This document shows positions 1-7,976 of a stretch of DNA of 20,207 nucleotides, one piece after another. A program made the translations under genes and the position numbers. The notes under the pieces were generated by a model. It was not told the DNA's origin. It did no database searches and saw only the letters and a program-made list of their open reading frames with translations. Numbering within the stretch: the stretch's first letter is position 1; every line of letters starts with the position of its first letter. The stretch comes from a virus, in the IMG/VR virus record IMGVR_UViG_3300030098_006123, positions 1 through 20,207 of that record; one strand, given 5' to 3'.

Positions 1-473
1 AGCATGGCTTTCATGTAGATTTCAGGGTGCGGCTTTGGAACGCGAACATCTTGGTTTGAAAAAAACGCATCTATGTATTCCATATAGCCAGCATATAAGA
101 GCATGAGCTTGACGGTTGACCTAATGGAATTAGACGCACAATAAACCGTATATCCCATAGACTTCAGTGAATGCAGGCAGGCGATAACACCTCCATGGTC
201 TTCTGGCGTTATCTGCTCTTTAATTATATCGTGAGTGCTTCGCTGTTTGGTTTCCCATATAGTGTCGTAGTATTCCTCTGGAAGACCTTTTTCTTTTGTT
301 AGAATTGCCAGCTTTTTTCGCGTGCTTAGTCCGTCATATTTAGCTAGATGTTCTTCTCTTCCAATAACATACTTTTCATCAATAGAGGATAGCGCCCTAT
401 TCATTGCTTCGTAATGAAAGTCACGAGCCTCTACAAGAACACCATCTAAATCAAAAACTATCAGCCTTATCAT
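1..473 (-). CDS. HAD-superfamily phosphatase/phosphomutase, partial (C-terminus beyond window start)
   Basis: The first 157 residues are visible and the reading frame is still open at base 1. Three HAD motifs are seen: motif I FDLDGVL with nucleophile Asp8 and Asp10, motif II at ASNS (residues 113-116), and motif III Lys147 in KPHPEIY. The helical region between motifs I and II fits a C1 cap, as in beta-phosphoglucomutase and phosphoglycolate phosphatase relatives. Motif IV lies outside the window. The ATG at 473 overlaps the stop of the upstream GT25-like gene by 4 bases (ATGA), and an AAGGA sits about 8 bases upstream. In a sugar-nucleotide context it probably dephosphorylates or isomerises a sugar phosphate; this is inference. 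Exact substrate is unknown. High confidence in superfamily, low in reaction. Confidence 0.88.
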   Translation of the reverse strand, partial: MIRLIVFDLDGVLVEARDFHYEAMNRALSSIDEKYVIGREEHLAKYDGLSTRKKLAILTKEKGLPEEYYDTIWETKQRSTHDIIKEQITPEDHGGVIACLHSLKSMGYTVYCASNSIRSTVKLMLLYAGYMEYIDAFFSNQDVRVPKPHPEIYMKAM

Positions 474-1174
474 AGCTTTTTCCTTTCTATGGTATTCTGT
501 TCACAGTTGCTGAAAATGCCTTTGTCATGAATAATTTTAGGTTTTACAAAGTATGTTTGCGCCCGCCAATGTAAATGTCTATTAAGCTGAGAATCAACTG
601 GCCCATGAGGTGGCAGCGTAGCAATGACTTCTAGTATACGCCTATGGATAACTACCCCATGAAGTCCTCCCACTCTTTTGTCTGGAGCATCTCTGACATA
701 ATCTATGCCGACTGTTCCGTCTTCATTATAGGAACGCTCAACTTCTTCGTTCCATTCATCATCTTCGTCTCCTACCCACCAACCCAAATACAGCATATCG
801 TAGTCTAGCTCTTTAATTTGGTCGGACAGTTTTTCTAATACGTCTTCATAGCGGTCGGTAAAATATGCGTCGTCTTCAAGAAATAAGACTCTTTCCACTC
901 CTTCGTCAAGAAGCTTTCTGGCGATTGACTGATGTGACAAAAGAGCGTTGCAGTGATTTCTGGCCGACACAGGGTTTCCCCACCCAAAATTTTCAATCGG
1001 TGGGTATCTCTCATCAATCCTGCCGTATTTTTCAACGGAAAACATCTGACCATCACCAACCAGAAAAGGTTCAAACTCTATCCCTCTTTTTTCACACTCT
1101 TTCCATAGTTCATGCCACTCCTCATGCCTTTTATCTAAGCAGAGGCATACGGCCTTATCTATTCCTAACACCAT
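470..1174 (-). CDS. GT25-like glycosyltransferase
   Basis: This 234-residue protein resembles glycosyltransferase family 25 (LPS-type galactosyltransferases). An N-terminal strand (AVCLCLDKR) is followed by ARNHCNALLSH (residues 71-81), a metal-site-like motif FLEDDAYF (Glu100, Asp101, Asp102), GLHGVVIHRRI (170-180) and PVDSQL (192-197), which is where GT25 enzymes carry a conserved PxD. No signal peptide or membrane segment is seen, so it should act in the cytoplasm. I use the ATG at 1174; a TTG at 1192 in the same frame would add six residues, but an AAGG lies about 12 bases before the ATG. It overlaps the upstream gene by 20 bases and the downstream HAD gene by 4. The acceptor is unknown. 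Confidence 0.8.
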   Translation of the reverse strand: MVLGIDKAVCLCLDKRHEEWHELWKECEKRGIEFEPFLVGDGQMFSVEKYGRIDERYPPIENFGWGNPVSARNHCNALLSHQSIARKLLDEGVERVLFLEDDAYFTDRYEDVLEKLSDQIKELDYDMLYLGWWVGDEDDEWNEEVERSYNEDGTVGIDYVRDAPDKRVGGLHGVVIHRRILEVIATLPPHGPVDSQLNRHLHWRAQTYFVKPKIIHDKGIFSNCEQNTIERKKL

Positions 1175-2234
1175 AATCCAATACCTTATCAAAGAAATAT
1201 TTAGCCATAGATTCTGTGGTTAGATGCAGTCGCGTGTACTCAATAAACTCATCCCTTAAATTGTTATACTCATTCAGGTCGAACTCATCAAAATCTATAT
1301 ATCCTCTGTCTTCTCCCGGTAGTATTTGTTTTGAGGTTCCTATAAAAGTGTCTTCTTGAGGGTTATAGGGTTCTTTTGTGCCGGGGTATACGCCCTTGAG
1401 CTTTTTAGCTCTAACACAAAGCTCTTTTGGGTAATTAAACAGTGCATTTTTTGGACACTTTTCAACGTCAGTAAAGAAGGGAACACATCCGTTGGCAAGA
1501 ATCTCGAAATGTCTCATTGTGACCCATCCCGCCCTCTCGTCATCCTCTCTTGCCTTTTTGCAAACATAAGCGAAGTAGCTTTTTTGGTAATCTTGATAAT
1601 AGCTATCCTCGTCTTCATAGATATATGATTTTTGATGTGGGTCATCAAAGTGCATATAGGCGGGGACTAACGGAGCAAAATCAAAAGACTTTTCTGACGG
1701 CTCGCGAATTTTTTGCTTTGGTATGGAAAATGATATTGGTGTGGCAACATCAGCATCCTCATCAGCAAACTGCATTTTAAAGTAGGGTACTTTTTGGGCT
1801 ATTTTTCTATTTAGGTCAAACTTGTCCCATCCGTCAACTAAAACTATCCTGTGTGGCTCATACGTCTTGAGGAGAGACGTTAGAGCGTGATGAATTTCGC
1901 TGTATCTACCGTTTAGAGTGTGGTGTATGGGGCAGATAATAAAATTAAAATATCTATTTTCTATGCGACGAACAAGGTCGTCATAATACCCATGCTCATC
2001 TCTAGGAAGCTCCATGTTTGGCAAAATTCCATAACTACTAAACCCTTTACCCCAAGTGTTTTTTAGTTTTTCTGGATCAGCGTCGTCGTAAACATGCCAC
2101 ATTCTGTATGCATCTATTAGCTGGTCGCCTAAGATAGACCTTAAGCCGTGAAATAGAGTGTCACACTGATAGTCACCAACTTGGTCGGAATGAATTTTGT
2201 CTTGGTATATTAATGGAAAATATAAGACTTTCAT
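1155..2234 (-). CDS. GT-B-like glycosyltransferase, family uncertain
   Basis: A 359-residue protein starting MKVLYFPL, typical of the first beta strand of a GT-B Rossmann domain. The C-terminal half has MRHFEILANGCVPFF followed by EKCPKNALFNYPK (residues about 240-270), the pattern seen in the nucleotide-sugar binding domain of GT-B and CgeB-like transferases (ExxANGxxPxF). The middle (about 170-235) is rich in Tyr and Asp and shows no motif I know. It sits between an SDR epimerase (4-base ATGA overlap) and a GT25-like enzyme, in a row of sugar genes. A role as a glycosyltransferase is inferred from the motif and neighbours; donor and acceptor are unknown. An exostosin-like or inactive transferase cannot be excluded. 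Confidence 0.7.
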   Translation of the reverse strand: MKVLYFPLIYQDKIHSDQVGDYQCDTLFHGLRSILGDQLIDAYRMWHVYDDADPEKLKNTWGKGFSSYGILPNMELPRDEHGYYDDLVRRIENRYFNFIICPIHHTLNGRYSEIHHALTSLLKTYEPHRIVLVDGWDKFDLNRKIAQKVPYFKMQFADEDADVATPISFSIPKQKIREPSEKSFDFAPLVPAYMHFDDPHQKSYIYEDEDSYYQDYQKSYFAYVCKKAREDDERAGWVTMRHFEILANGCVPFFTDVEKCPKNALFNYPKELCVRAKKLKGVYPGTKEPYNPQEDTFIGTSKQILPGEDRGYIDFDEFDLNEYNNLRDEFIEYTRLHLTTESMAKYFFDKVLDYGVRNR

Positions 2235-3175
2235 TTTGATTCTATCCTTTTAACAGCATCTTCTATGGCGTCCGAAGATTTAGGAAATTTAAGCTTCCAT
2301 CCCAAATCTTTTAGCTTCATGTTTGATACAGATATCACCCTATTGTCACCCTTCCAGTTTGCACCTTCACCAAGCCATTTGATCGGCTTATGTATGCCGC
2401 ATCCGTTCATAACCGCCTTGGCAACTTCCGCTATATTAATTGAATCATCAGGAGCGACGTTGTATGCACCGTTGGCATCAGATTTTGCTAGGGTAACTAA
2501 TGCAGATATTGTATCGCTTATATGACAATATGGCTTTGTTGACCCCGGCTCTGCCCCCAGCGCCTCTAGATTAGGATTGTCACTCTTAAGCTTACGGATA
2601 AAGTCCTTCATTACGCCATGAGTAACACCATCTCCGACAGTAGCGCACAGTCTAGCCGAAACTCCGTTCACATCTCCCATGTTAGTATGGGCTTCAATTA
2701 GACTTTCTGAAGCTCTCTTTGTTATCCCGTAAGAGGATGTTGGGATTGTAGCTAGATTTTCTCTGCATTGCTGGTGACGATCAACCCACCAATCTCCGTA
2801 CACAATCACCGTAGAGGCCAAAACTATTCTACAGCCCCGTGGAGCAGAATGGATAACTTTCTGCGTGCTAATTATATTGTCTTGTATGATTCTGTATGGG
2901 TTATGAGACTCTTTAACCGTAGCCTTGCTTGCCAAATGAAAAATTATGCTTGGCTTGTGGGTCTTACAAATGTCATAGAGTAAATGAAAGTTTGAATCGT
3001 CGGGATCGGTTTCGCCTAAATCAACAGCATAATGCTTTATGTTGCGATCAAGAACGTTCGAGAAAACCGGATTTCTTCCTACGCAAACAATATCTCCAAA
3101 ATCAGGCTCGTGTTGCAGTCTCTTGACCAAATGCTTGCCTATAAATCCGTGAGCGCCAGTAATAAGTACGGTCAT
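2231..3175 (-). CDS. NAD(P)-dependent nucleotide-sugar epimerase/reductase (extended SDR)
   Basis: A complete 314-residue extended short-chain dehydrogenase. It shows the cofactor motif TGAHGFIG (residues 6-13), a Ser/Thr in the active-site strand ASTVIVYG (120-127), and the catalytic Tyr149-x3-Lys153 in SSYGITK. The C-terminal part (YNVAPDDSINIAEVA, then a segment ending LKDLGWK) matches sugar-nucleotide epimerases, dehydratases and 4-keto-6-deoxy sugar reductases. The likely substrate is an NDP-sugar in the cytoplasm; the exact sugar cannot be told. ATG at 3175 overlaps the upstream gene as ATGA, and its own stop overlaps the next start the same way, so translation is probably coupled. Alternatives within the family are UDP-glucose 4-epimerase-like or GDP-4-keto-6-deoxymannose reductase-like. 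Confidence 0.9.
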   Translation of the reverse strand: MTVLITGAHGFIGKHLVKRLQHEPDFGDIVCVGRNPVFSNVLDRNIKHYAVDLGETDPDDSNFHLLYDICKTHKPSIIFHLASKATVKESHNPYRIIQDNIISTQKVIHSAPRGCRIVLASTVIVYGDWWVDRHQQCRENLATIPTSSYGITKRASESLIEAHTNMGDVNGVSARLCATVGDGVTHGVMKDFIRKLKSDNPNLEALGAEPGSTKPYCHISDTISALVTLAKSDANGAYNVAPDDSINIAEVAKAVMNGCGIHKPIKWLGEGANWKGDNRVISVSNMKLKDLGWKLKFPKSSDAIEDAVKRIESK

Positions 3176-4215
3176 GCAGAAATCATCCCTTCCAGAACCT
3201 GAATTGTTTTAACGGCTTCATTCTCCAACCCTAGTTCATGAAACATTGTTGCCATTCTGTGGAAGTAGGTGTGTTTTTCCAGAACGCACTTTTGACCCCT
3301 CTGTATATAAGGCTCTCTTTCTTCCGGGTGAGCTGCATAATACTTAATAAGGGTTTCAAACTCTTCTGGTGTTTTCGCAAAAATTATCTCGTCATTATTA
3401 AATACATCTTTTGACATGGATTCAACATAATCAGAAATGCAGAAGCCACCACTCATTAACACCTTGAACGGTCTTTCAATTATGTCGTAGCCAAAATCTT
3501 GAGAGTGAGGCTCACTAACATTAGGACATACTGTTGCAGAACGAAAAACATGCCTAGCTTGATCGCCAGCAATCCTGCCCATGTACTGAACAACCGGCCA
3601 GTTGGAACCCCATATCTTTATATTGTACTTTCCAACAGGATGGCATAGCCTGAGCATGTATTTATCCAGACACTTAGCTTTGTATGGCCAATACCCCCCG
3701 ATAAATGATACGTCACTTTTGAGATGCTCTACGATTTGACCGCCCCAGTACTCAAACACGTCTGCTGCATGAATCAATGATACTGGCCTAACACCTATGT
3801 CGTTCCACTTATTATGCGTCTTGGTTATCCAATTGTCATGGTAGTGGTTGTGGATAAAGTCGGGTTTTTGGGTCTCTTTTTTGAGCTGTTCTACCAGCTT
3901 TATTTCATCATCTCTTGCTGTTAGTATTGGATATTTTTCTTTGTCGATTTCTTTTTGTATATCGCCCCAGTCAGAACCTCGCATAACCACCTTTAAATGT
4001 GGTCTTTCCTTTATGCATTTATAAACGGACTTATTGAGATTGTACGTCTGCCCCATAAATATGTCTGGCTCAAAGTCATCAAACATATCAAACGTTGGAA
4101 TACTCTCTATATCCCAAATATAAACATCGTGACCGCAGGCTTCTAAGGCTCTAGCCCAGCCTAGTCGAATATAGTAATGTGCGTGGGGGCCATCGCTAGA
4201 TATAAGTATTTTCAT
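3172..4215 (-). CDS. CgeB-like glycosyltransferase
   Basis: A 347-residue GT-B type protein. The N-terminus MKILISSDGPHAHYYIRLGWARALEACGH (first 20 or so residues shown by motif: strand, then helix, then GHDVYIWD) is a typical acceptor-side Rossmann fold. The C-terminal domain carries FIGGYWPYK (171-179), IKIWGSNW (199-206), the donor-site region DIIERPFKVLMSGGF (244-258) and a closing stretch with EEREPYIQRGQKCVLEKHTY (297-316), the usual pattern of the Glyco_trans_1_2/CgeB family. No membrane segment is seen. It starts one base after the stop of the nucleotidyltransferase gene and overlaps the epimerase gene by 4 bases. Donor and acceptor are unknown. Confidence 0.82.
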   Translation of the reverse strand: MKILISSDGPHAHYYIRLGWARALEACGHDVYIWDIESIPTFDMFDDFEPDIFMGQTYNLNKSVYKCIKERPHLKVVMRGSDWGDIQKEIDKEKYPILTARDDEIKLVEQLKKETQKPDFIHNHYHDNWITKTHNKWNDIGVRPVSLIHAADVFEYWGGQIVEHLKSDVSFIGGYWPYKAKCLDKYMLRLCHPVGKYNIKIWGSNWPVVQYMGRIAGDQARHVFRSATVCPNVSEPHSQDFGYDIIERPFKVLMSGGFCISDYVESMSKDVFNNDEIIFAKTPEEFETLIKYYAAHPEEREPYIQRGQKCVLEKHTYFHRMATMFHELGLENEAVKTIQVLEGMISA

Positions 4216-4216
4216 T

Positions 4217-4933
4217 CTACAAATCTTTCATAGAATCTATTTCTCGGATATTCATTCCGCTAGGTTCTACTGCTTTAAAACTAAACCCCTTGGATATCAT
4301 ATAATTAAATATCTCAAAGGGGTACATCTTGTTTCTTTTTCTGTCACCACAAAGCTTCTTAAAAAATCTAGACTCTCTTTCGGCCATGTATATAATGTGA
4401 GACCATTTAGTTGGAAGTCCGTATGCAAAATTGGTAACAGATCCTTCGACTACCGTTACACCAACTTCTTCTGCCTTGAAACGATTTTTTGAGTCTATAA
4501 CGATGCAGGATTCATCTTTTGATATATCGCTTATGGTGTGTGTGTTATAAATTAAGTCGCCATACAATATTAAAATGTTTGTGTTGATTGAGCAGTTTAA
4601 TGCTAGTCTCAAACTTTCTACCACATTGGTAGTTTCATAAAATTGGTTCTCTACTATTCTAACGTCTTCCGGTATGCATTTGATTACTTTGTCGGCCTCA
4701 AAGCCAACAACCACTATGATCTCTGCATATGGAAAAACTTTTTTTACTGTAGATATGCTTTTTTGTATTATGCTTTCTTTTTTGTTTGCCGGGAGAAGGC
4801 ATTTAGGCCCATAAGACTTCATTCTGTGACCAACTCCCGCTATAGGGATGATTACAGTAAGAGGGCTTTCCTGAGCCTGACCCGGAGAAAGCTTCTTCTG
4901 GGCTGTAGTTACAAATCTATTTTTTACTATCAT
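4217..4933 (-). CDS. Nucleotidyltransferase, LicC-like / sugar-phosphate type
   Basis: A 238-residue single-domain nucleotidyltransferase. The signature is IPIAGVGHRM (29-38) followed by PKCLLP (43-48), which binds the NTP and phosphate; Asp126 in YGDL is a likely metal ligand. The region NQFYETTNVVESLRLAL (96-112) resembles the choline/ethanolamine-phosphate cytidylyltransferases (LicC type), where a TNN-like motif precedes SL. The last residues, NIREIDSMKDL, match the common ending of this fold. An N-terminal extension of about 24 residues precedes the fold. It probably makes an NDP- or CDP-activated sugar or alcohol for the neighbouring transferases. The choice between hexose-1-phosphate and choline-like substrates is uncertain. 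ATG at 4933 overlaps the GT2 stop as ATGA. Confidence 0.85.
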   Translation of the reverse strand: MIVKNRFVTTAQKKLSPGQAQESPLTVIIPIAGVGHRMKSYGPKCLLPANKKESIIQKSISTVKKVFPYAEIIVVVGFEADKVIKCIPEDVRIVENQFYETTNVVESLRLALNCSINTNILILYGDLIYNTHTISDISKDESCIVIDSKNRFKAEEVGVTVVEGSVTNFAYGLPTKWSHIIYMAERESRFFKKLCGDRKRNKMYPFEIFNYMISKGFSFKAVEPSGMNIREIDSMKDL

Positions 4934-5706
4934 TGAAGCCTGTCTTGCATTTTTTCCATTACTCTAGACCAGTTTCTTTGCCAGACTTCTTGATTAACTA
5001 CAAAACTGGAATTGTCTCCAGTTACCCGAACAAGCGTTAGCGACTGAGGAACATGAACCAGCATAAACTTCTCACTTATTCTCATCCACAGATCGTAGTC
5101 CTCGCAAGTTCTCATGGTAAAATCATAGTACCCCGTGTCTTCATGCGTGTTGTCAAGAGCCTTTTTGTTGATTAAAGAACCGCTATGAACAACGCATTCT
5201 TCTATTAGCCTTTTTCTGCTGTAAGGTTCTTTAAATTCTCTTATTATTTTGTCTGTGTCGATATGGTGTGTATCATAATCAGCATATACCACTCCTACCG
5301 TTTCCATATCTTCAGACATAACTTTTTCACATGTAGATATTTTGTTCTCGTACATCTGGTCGTCTGCGTCGAGTACTGCATAGATATCTGTATGAGGCCA
5401 AGCATAGCCTATACCCCAGTTTCTTGCATCGCTGGGGCCACCATTGGGCTTTGTCATTACAACATATTTGGTGTTTCCAAACCTTCCCCTGTCTTCCTGA
5501 AACCATACTTCATTATCACGGTAGCTGTCAGAAAGCGGTTTGCTAAAATAGCCTTTGGCTATCTCCAGAGACCTGTCTGTAGAACCATCATCAATAACAC
5601 AAATAGTCATTGGGCCTTGGTAATCTTGGTTAAAGGCACTTTCTATGGCACTATCTATATAGTCTTCGTCGTTATAGCAGGCTATAAGGATTGTTACTCT
5701 ATGCAT
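4930..5706 (-). CDS. GT2-family glycosyltransferase
   Basis: A 258-residue GT-A fold enzyme with all the usual landmarks of family 2. These are the N-terminal VTILIACYNDEDYI (4-17), VIDDGSTD (37-44) for nucleotide binding, NGGPSDARNWGI (88-99), the metal-binding DxD in VLDADD (Asp113, Asp115), and the later CEDYDLWMRI, where the ED pair serves as catalytic base region in this family. There is no transmembrane segment, so it is a soluble transferase rather than a polysaccharide synthase. Its start overlaps the upstream Cys-motif gene by 13 bases and its stop overlaps the nucleotidyltransferase start by 4. Sugar specificity is unknown. Confidence 0.92.
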   Translation of the reverse strand: MHRVTILIACYNDEDYIDSAIESAFNQDYQGPMTICVIDDGSTDRSLEIAKGYFSKPLSDSYRDNEVWFQEDRGRFGNTKYVVMTKPNGGPSDARNWGIGYAWPHTDIYAVLDADDQMYENKISTCEKVMSEDMETVGVVYADYDTHHIDTDKIIREFKEPYSRKRLIEECVVHSGSLINKKALDNTHEDTGYYDFTMRTCEDYDLWMRISEKFMLVHVPQSLTLVRVTGDNSSFVVNQEVWQRNWSRVMEKMQDRLQ

Positions 5707-6503
5707 AGCTGGTCAATGTCTTCCCATGTATAGGTGAGGCTAGACTTTTCTTCAAAACTGGAGACTTCTTTCAGTTTTTCTTTTAACGGTTTAACAACAT
5801 TACCGTTTAAGTGTTTATGTATAGCTGCCTGAGCAGTTCTTCCATTAACGCCGTCGTAGCCATCTATGTAAGCAACTTTATGAAGTTCTTCATTTATGGA
5901 CTGATTTAATTTTTTCGTAAGATCTGGTCTCAATTCATGACCGACCTTGACCACCATGTAAAATCCGTTTTTAACCTTATTAAAAACTTCGTCTATGGCT
6001 TCATCGTCTGTTGCGCCTTTTTCATACATAGAGGTAATTTTATATTCAAAATCTACGCCATCCATTACTGTTACCGTAGATTGTATAATATTTACATGCT
6101 CGTCTGGAATTTTGTTAATCATAAGCATGTAGCTGGGCGAAATAGATTGAGCCAAAATAGAATCTAGGGTTTTTTGCAGTTTACTAGAGTAGTCAGTCGC
6201 GGACTCCTCGTCTGCAATGACAAGATAGCCAACTCTTACTTGGTATTCTTCTCTAACCTTGGTGTGGATATCGTCCACACCCTCTTTCCATGGCTCTTCT
6301 CTATATGCTGCGCACCAAGATTCGATGACATAGAATTCGTTTTCTTCGAGATCTTCTGCTTCTACAACAAACACACCCCTATCTTTGAATTTTTCAATTC
6401 TATTAAGAGAGCATCCGGTTTGTGTTTTTTCTTCTTTTTCTGAGAATACACAGTCTTTACATGATGTTGTCAAGCCCTGCGGCTGGTTTTGTTGAAATGT
6501 CAC
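5694..6503 (-). CDS. Cys-motif protein with degenerate GT-A-like region
   Basis: A 269-residue protein in two parts. Residues 15-64 hold four cysteines, C15-x2-C18-x12-C31-x32-C64, which look like a small metal site (SCKDCVF, TGC, ESWCAAYR). Residues about 89-230 look like a GT-A Rossmann core: VRVGYLVIAD, then LQKTLDSILAQSISP and YMLMINK, where LxxxLDSIxxQ is the usual first-helix pattern of GT2 enzymes. No clear DxD motif follows, so it may be an inactive or divergent transferase. The start is GTG at 6503, in a GTGA overlap with the methyltransferase-like gene, and is supported by a strong AAGGAG at 7 bases. It lies directly before a canonical GT2 gene, so a partner or regulatory role is possible. 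Function unknown. Confidence 0.72.
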   Translation of the reverse strand: MTFQQNQPQGLTTSCKDCVFSEKEEKTQTGCSLNRIEKFKDRGVFVVEAEDLEENEFYVIESWCAAYREEPWKEGVDDIHTKVREEYQVRVGYLVIADEESATDYSSKLQKTLDSILAQSISPSYMLMINKIPDEHVNIIQSTVTVMDGVDFEYKITSMYEKGATDDEAIDEVFNKVKNGFYMVVKVGHELRPDLTKKLNQSINEELHKVAYIDGYDGVNGRTAQAAIHKHLNGNVVKPLKEKLKEVSSFEEKSSLTYTWEDIDQLCIE

Positions 6504-6964
6504 TCTCTTTCTCCTTCTATGACTATCCGATAACCATCAAGTCTTTTTTTTGTTACTTTTAATCCCGCATTTTCTAGCTTTGATTGCATGTATTCTAACG
6601 TTACATTGTGTAACCTTACATCCCACGGCTGAGAAAATGCCCCGTGAACTAATTTGTTAAACTCTTCTAAATCAATTTTTTGCTGATAAAACATTTTAGA
6701 GGCTTCGTATGCGTCCGTGCCTCCTATCACAATCTTACCACCTCTTCTAAGCTTGCCTATCCAGTGATTTAATACCTTATCAGCTTCAGAGCTTTCAAGG
6801 TAATCGAGAACATCTTCGGCTATAAATTCGGTACACTCTGCGTCGTCTACTACGTCATCTAAATTTCTAATGTCTACATCTAGACCATCCGGTTTTGTTA
6901 TAGGGTCTATATTTAGATAACCATTTTTTCGGAACGGTGAACCTACAGTTATGCTTACTTTCAT
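6500..6964 (-). CDS. Small SAM-methyltransferase-like protein
   Basis: I start this at ATG 6964, giving 154 residues (MKVSITVGSP); a longer frame reaching 7024 would run into the upstream glycosyltransferase. It shows GYLNIDPIT (15-23), DVDIRNLDDV, then an AEDVLDYL segment, HWIGKLRRGGKIVIGG (about residues 67-82), and a C-terminal LEYMQSKLENAGL. This is the pattern of small class I methyltransferases common in sugar gene clusters, where LxxWxxxLxxGGxxxI is the post-motif III strand. The glycine-rich SAM motif is weak, so the protein may be truncated at its N-terminus or may not bind SAM normally. It could methylate a sugar or a nucleotide-sugar. It begins one base after the upstream stop. Confidence 0.72.
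   Translation of the reverse strand: MKVSITVGSPFRKNGYLNIDPITKPDGLDVDIRNLDDVVDDAECTEFIAEDVLDYLESSEADKVLNHWIGKLRRGGKIVIGGTDAYEASKMFYQQKIDLEEFNKLVHGAFSQPWDVRLHNVTLEYMQSKLENAGLKVTKKRLDGYRIVIEGERE
6511..6516 (-). promoter_or_regulatory. Ribosome binding site deciding the GTG start at 6503
   Basis: AAGGAG with a 7-base spacer to GTG. It is one of the strongest Shine-Dalgarno matches in the window and supports the non-ATG start of the Cys-motif gene. Confidence 0.75.
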
Positions 6965-6965
6965 C

Positions 6966-7976
6966 TTAACCTCTAAAACATACTTTTGACGCTTCATAAA
7001 GCAGATGTTCCCATCTGCCAACAAATTGATCTTCTGAAAATCTGCTTTCTATAGTCTTTCTAGCCTCATTTCCTAATTTCGTGGCCAAATCCTCATCATT
7101 CAGAAGTTCTACTAAATATTCTTCTAATTCTTCTTCCGTCTCCCCTAAAAAGCCGTTAACTCCATGCTCTACTACTTCTGGTATCATGCAGGTAGCTGTA
7201 GACACAACAGCACATCCGCAAGCCATAGCTTCAAGTAAAGAAGTTGGAATAGGTGATATTGTAGAAGTGTTCAGAAATATTCTACTGGTTTGGTAGGCAT
7301 CCACCAATTCCTCTATACTGGATGCTGGTTTCGATAATCCCGGCGTGTCGCCTATCACTCTTGTTGGATATTTTTTTGATACGTTTTGCCATATGTTAAA
7401 ACCGCAGCACCAATCCCTGTTGATCCAATCATTTACCACTGACAGAGCATGGTTCTCTCTTTCTTTTTCTGCTGGCTTAAATAATGTTGTATCTACCCCA
7501 TGAGTAATGACACTAGTATTTGGCGCATCCCACCCCCAAGCGCCAATACTATATTTTGAAATGAATACGTTGATGTCACCCTGCATTGTTCTGGTTTGCT
7601 CTAAAACTTCGGGAGGCCAATAGGGGACTGGAAGCGTATGCTCAAGACTAACCAAAGGAAGATGAAACCGTTTCGCTATTGGTTCGGCCAGTTGGAATTG
7701 ACCAAACTTGTTTTGAGACAAAACTAGATCAAAATCCAGATAGGACGGTATTTGTTTATCTCCCAGTGTGGGATCTAAAAGAGTATAGTTTTCTGGAATA
7801 GCGGCATTGTTCGTATTCCAATCTTTTATACCTTCTGCTCTATAGGCATAGAAATTATGCCCCGTTTTACATAAAAGCGTTTCGTACCTTTCGTGTGTAG
7901 GAAAGGTCAGTATATTCAGAGGGTCATTTATTTTTCTAGCAGACGCTCTGGTTATGGAGGATACCGGACTAAGCAT
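6966..7976 (-). CDS. GT4-like glycosyltransferase
   Basis: A 336-residue GT-B enzyme. The N-terminal domain has DLVLSQNK (83-90) and SLEHTLP (110-116). FISKYS and ITHGVDTTLFKP (157-168) mark the interdomain start of the donor domain, and LLEAMACGCAVVST (247-260) with VVEHGVNGFL (268-277) is the classic GT4 donor loop. Of the usual E-x7-E pair, the second Glu is present (Glu249) but the first position is Ser241, a variation also found in some GT4 members. No signal or membrane segment is visible. AGAGG lies about 8 bases before the ATG. It overlaps the preceding GT4 gene by 8 bases. Acceptor unknown; the N-terminal HTLP region implies a soluble glycan or protein acceptor only by inference. Confidence 0.88.
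   Translation of the reverse strand: MLSPVSSITRASARKINDPLNILTFPTHERYETLLCKTGHNFYAYRAEGIKDWNTNNAAIPENYTLLDPTLGDKQIPSYLDFDLVLSQNKFGQFQLAEPIAKRFHLPLVSLEHTLPVPYWPPEVLEQTRTMQGDINVFISKYSIGAWGWDAPNTSVITHGVDTTLFKPAEKERENHALSVVNDWINRDWCCGFNIWQNVSKKYPTRVIGDTPGLSKPASSIEELVDAYQTSRIFLNTSTISPIPTSLLEAMACGCAVVSTATCMIPEVVEHGVNGFLGETEEELEEYLVELLNDEDLATKLGNEARKTIESRFSEDQFVGRWEHLLYEASKVCFRG

Noticed and set aside
865-1780. Plus-strand open frames at 865-1176, 1356-1628 and 1550-1780, and similar ones across the window
   Set aside because: They lie opposite well-supported minus-strand genes, show no known motif, and have no consistent ribosome sites. I treat them all as shadows.
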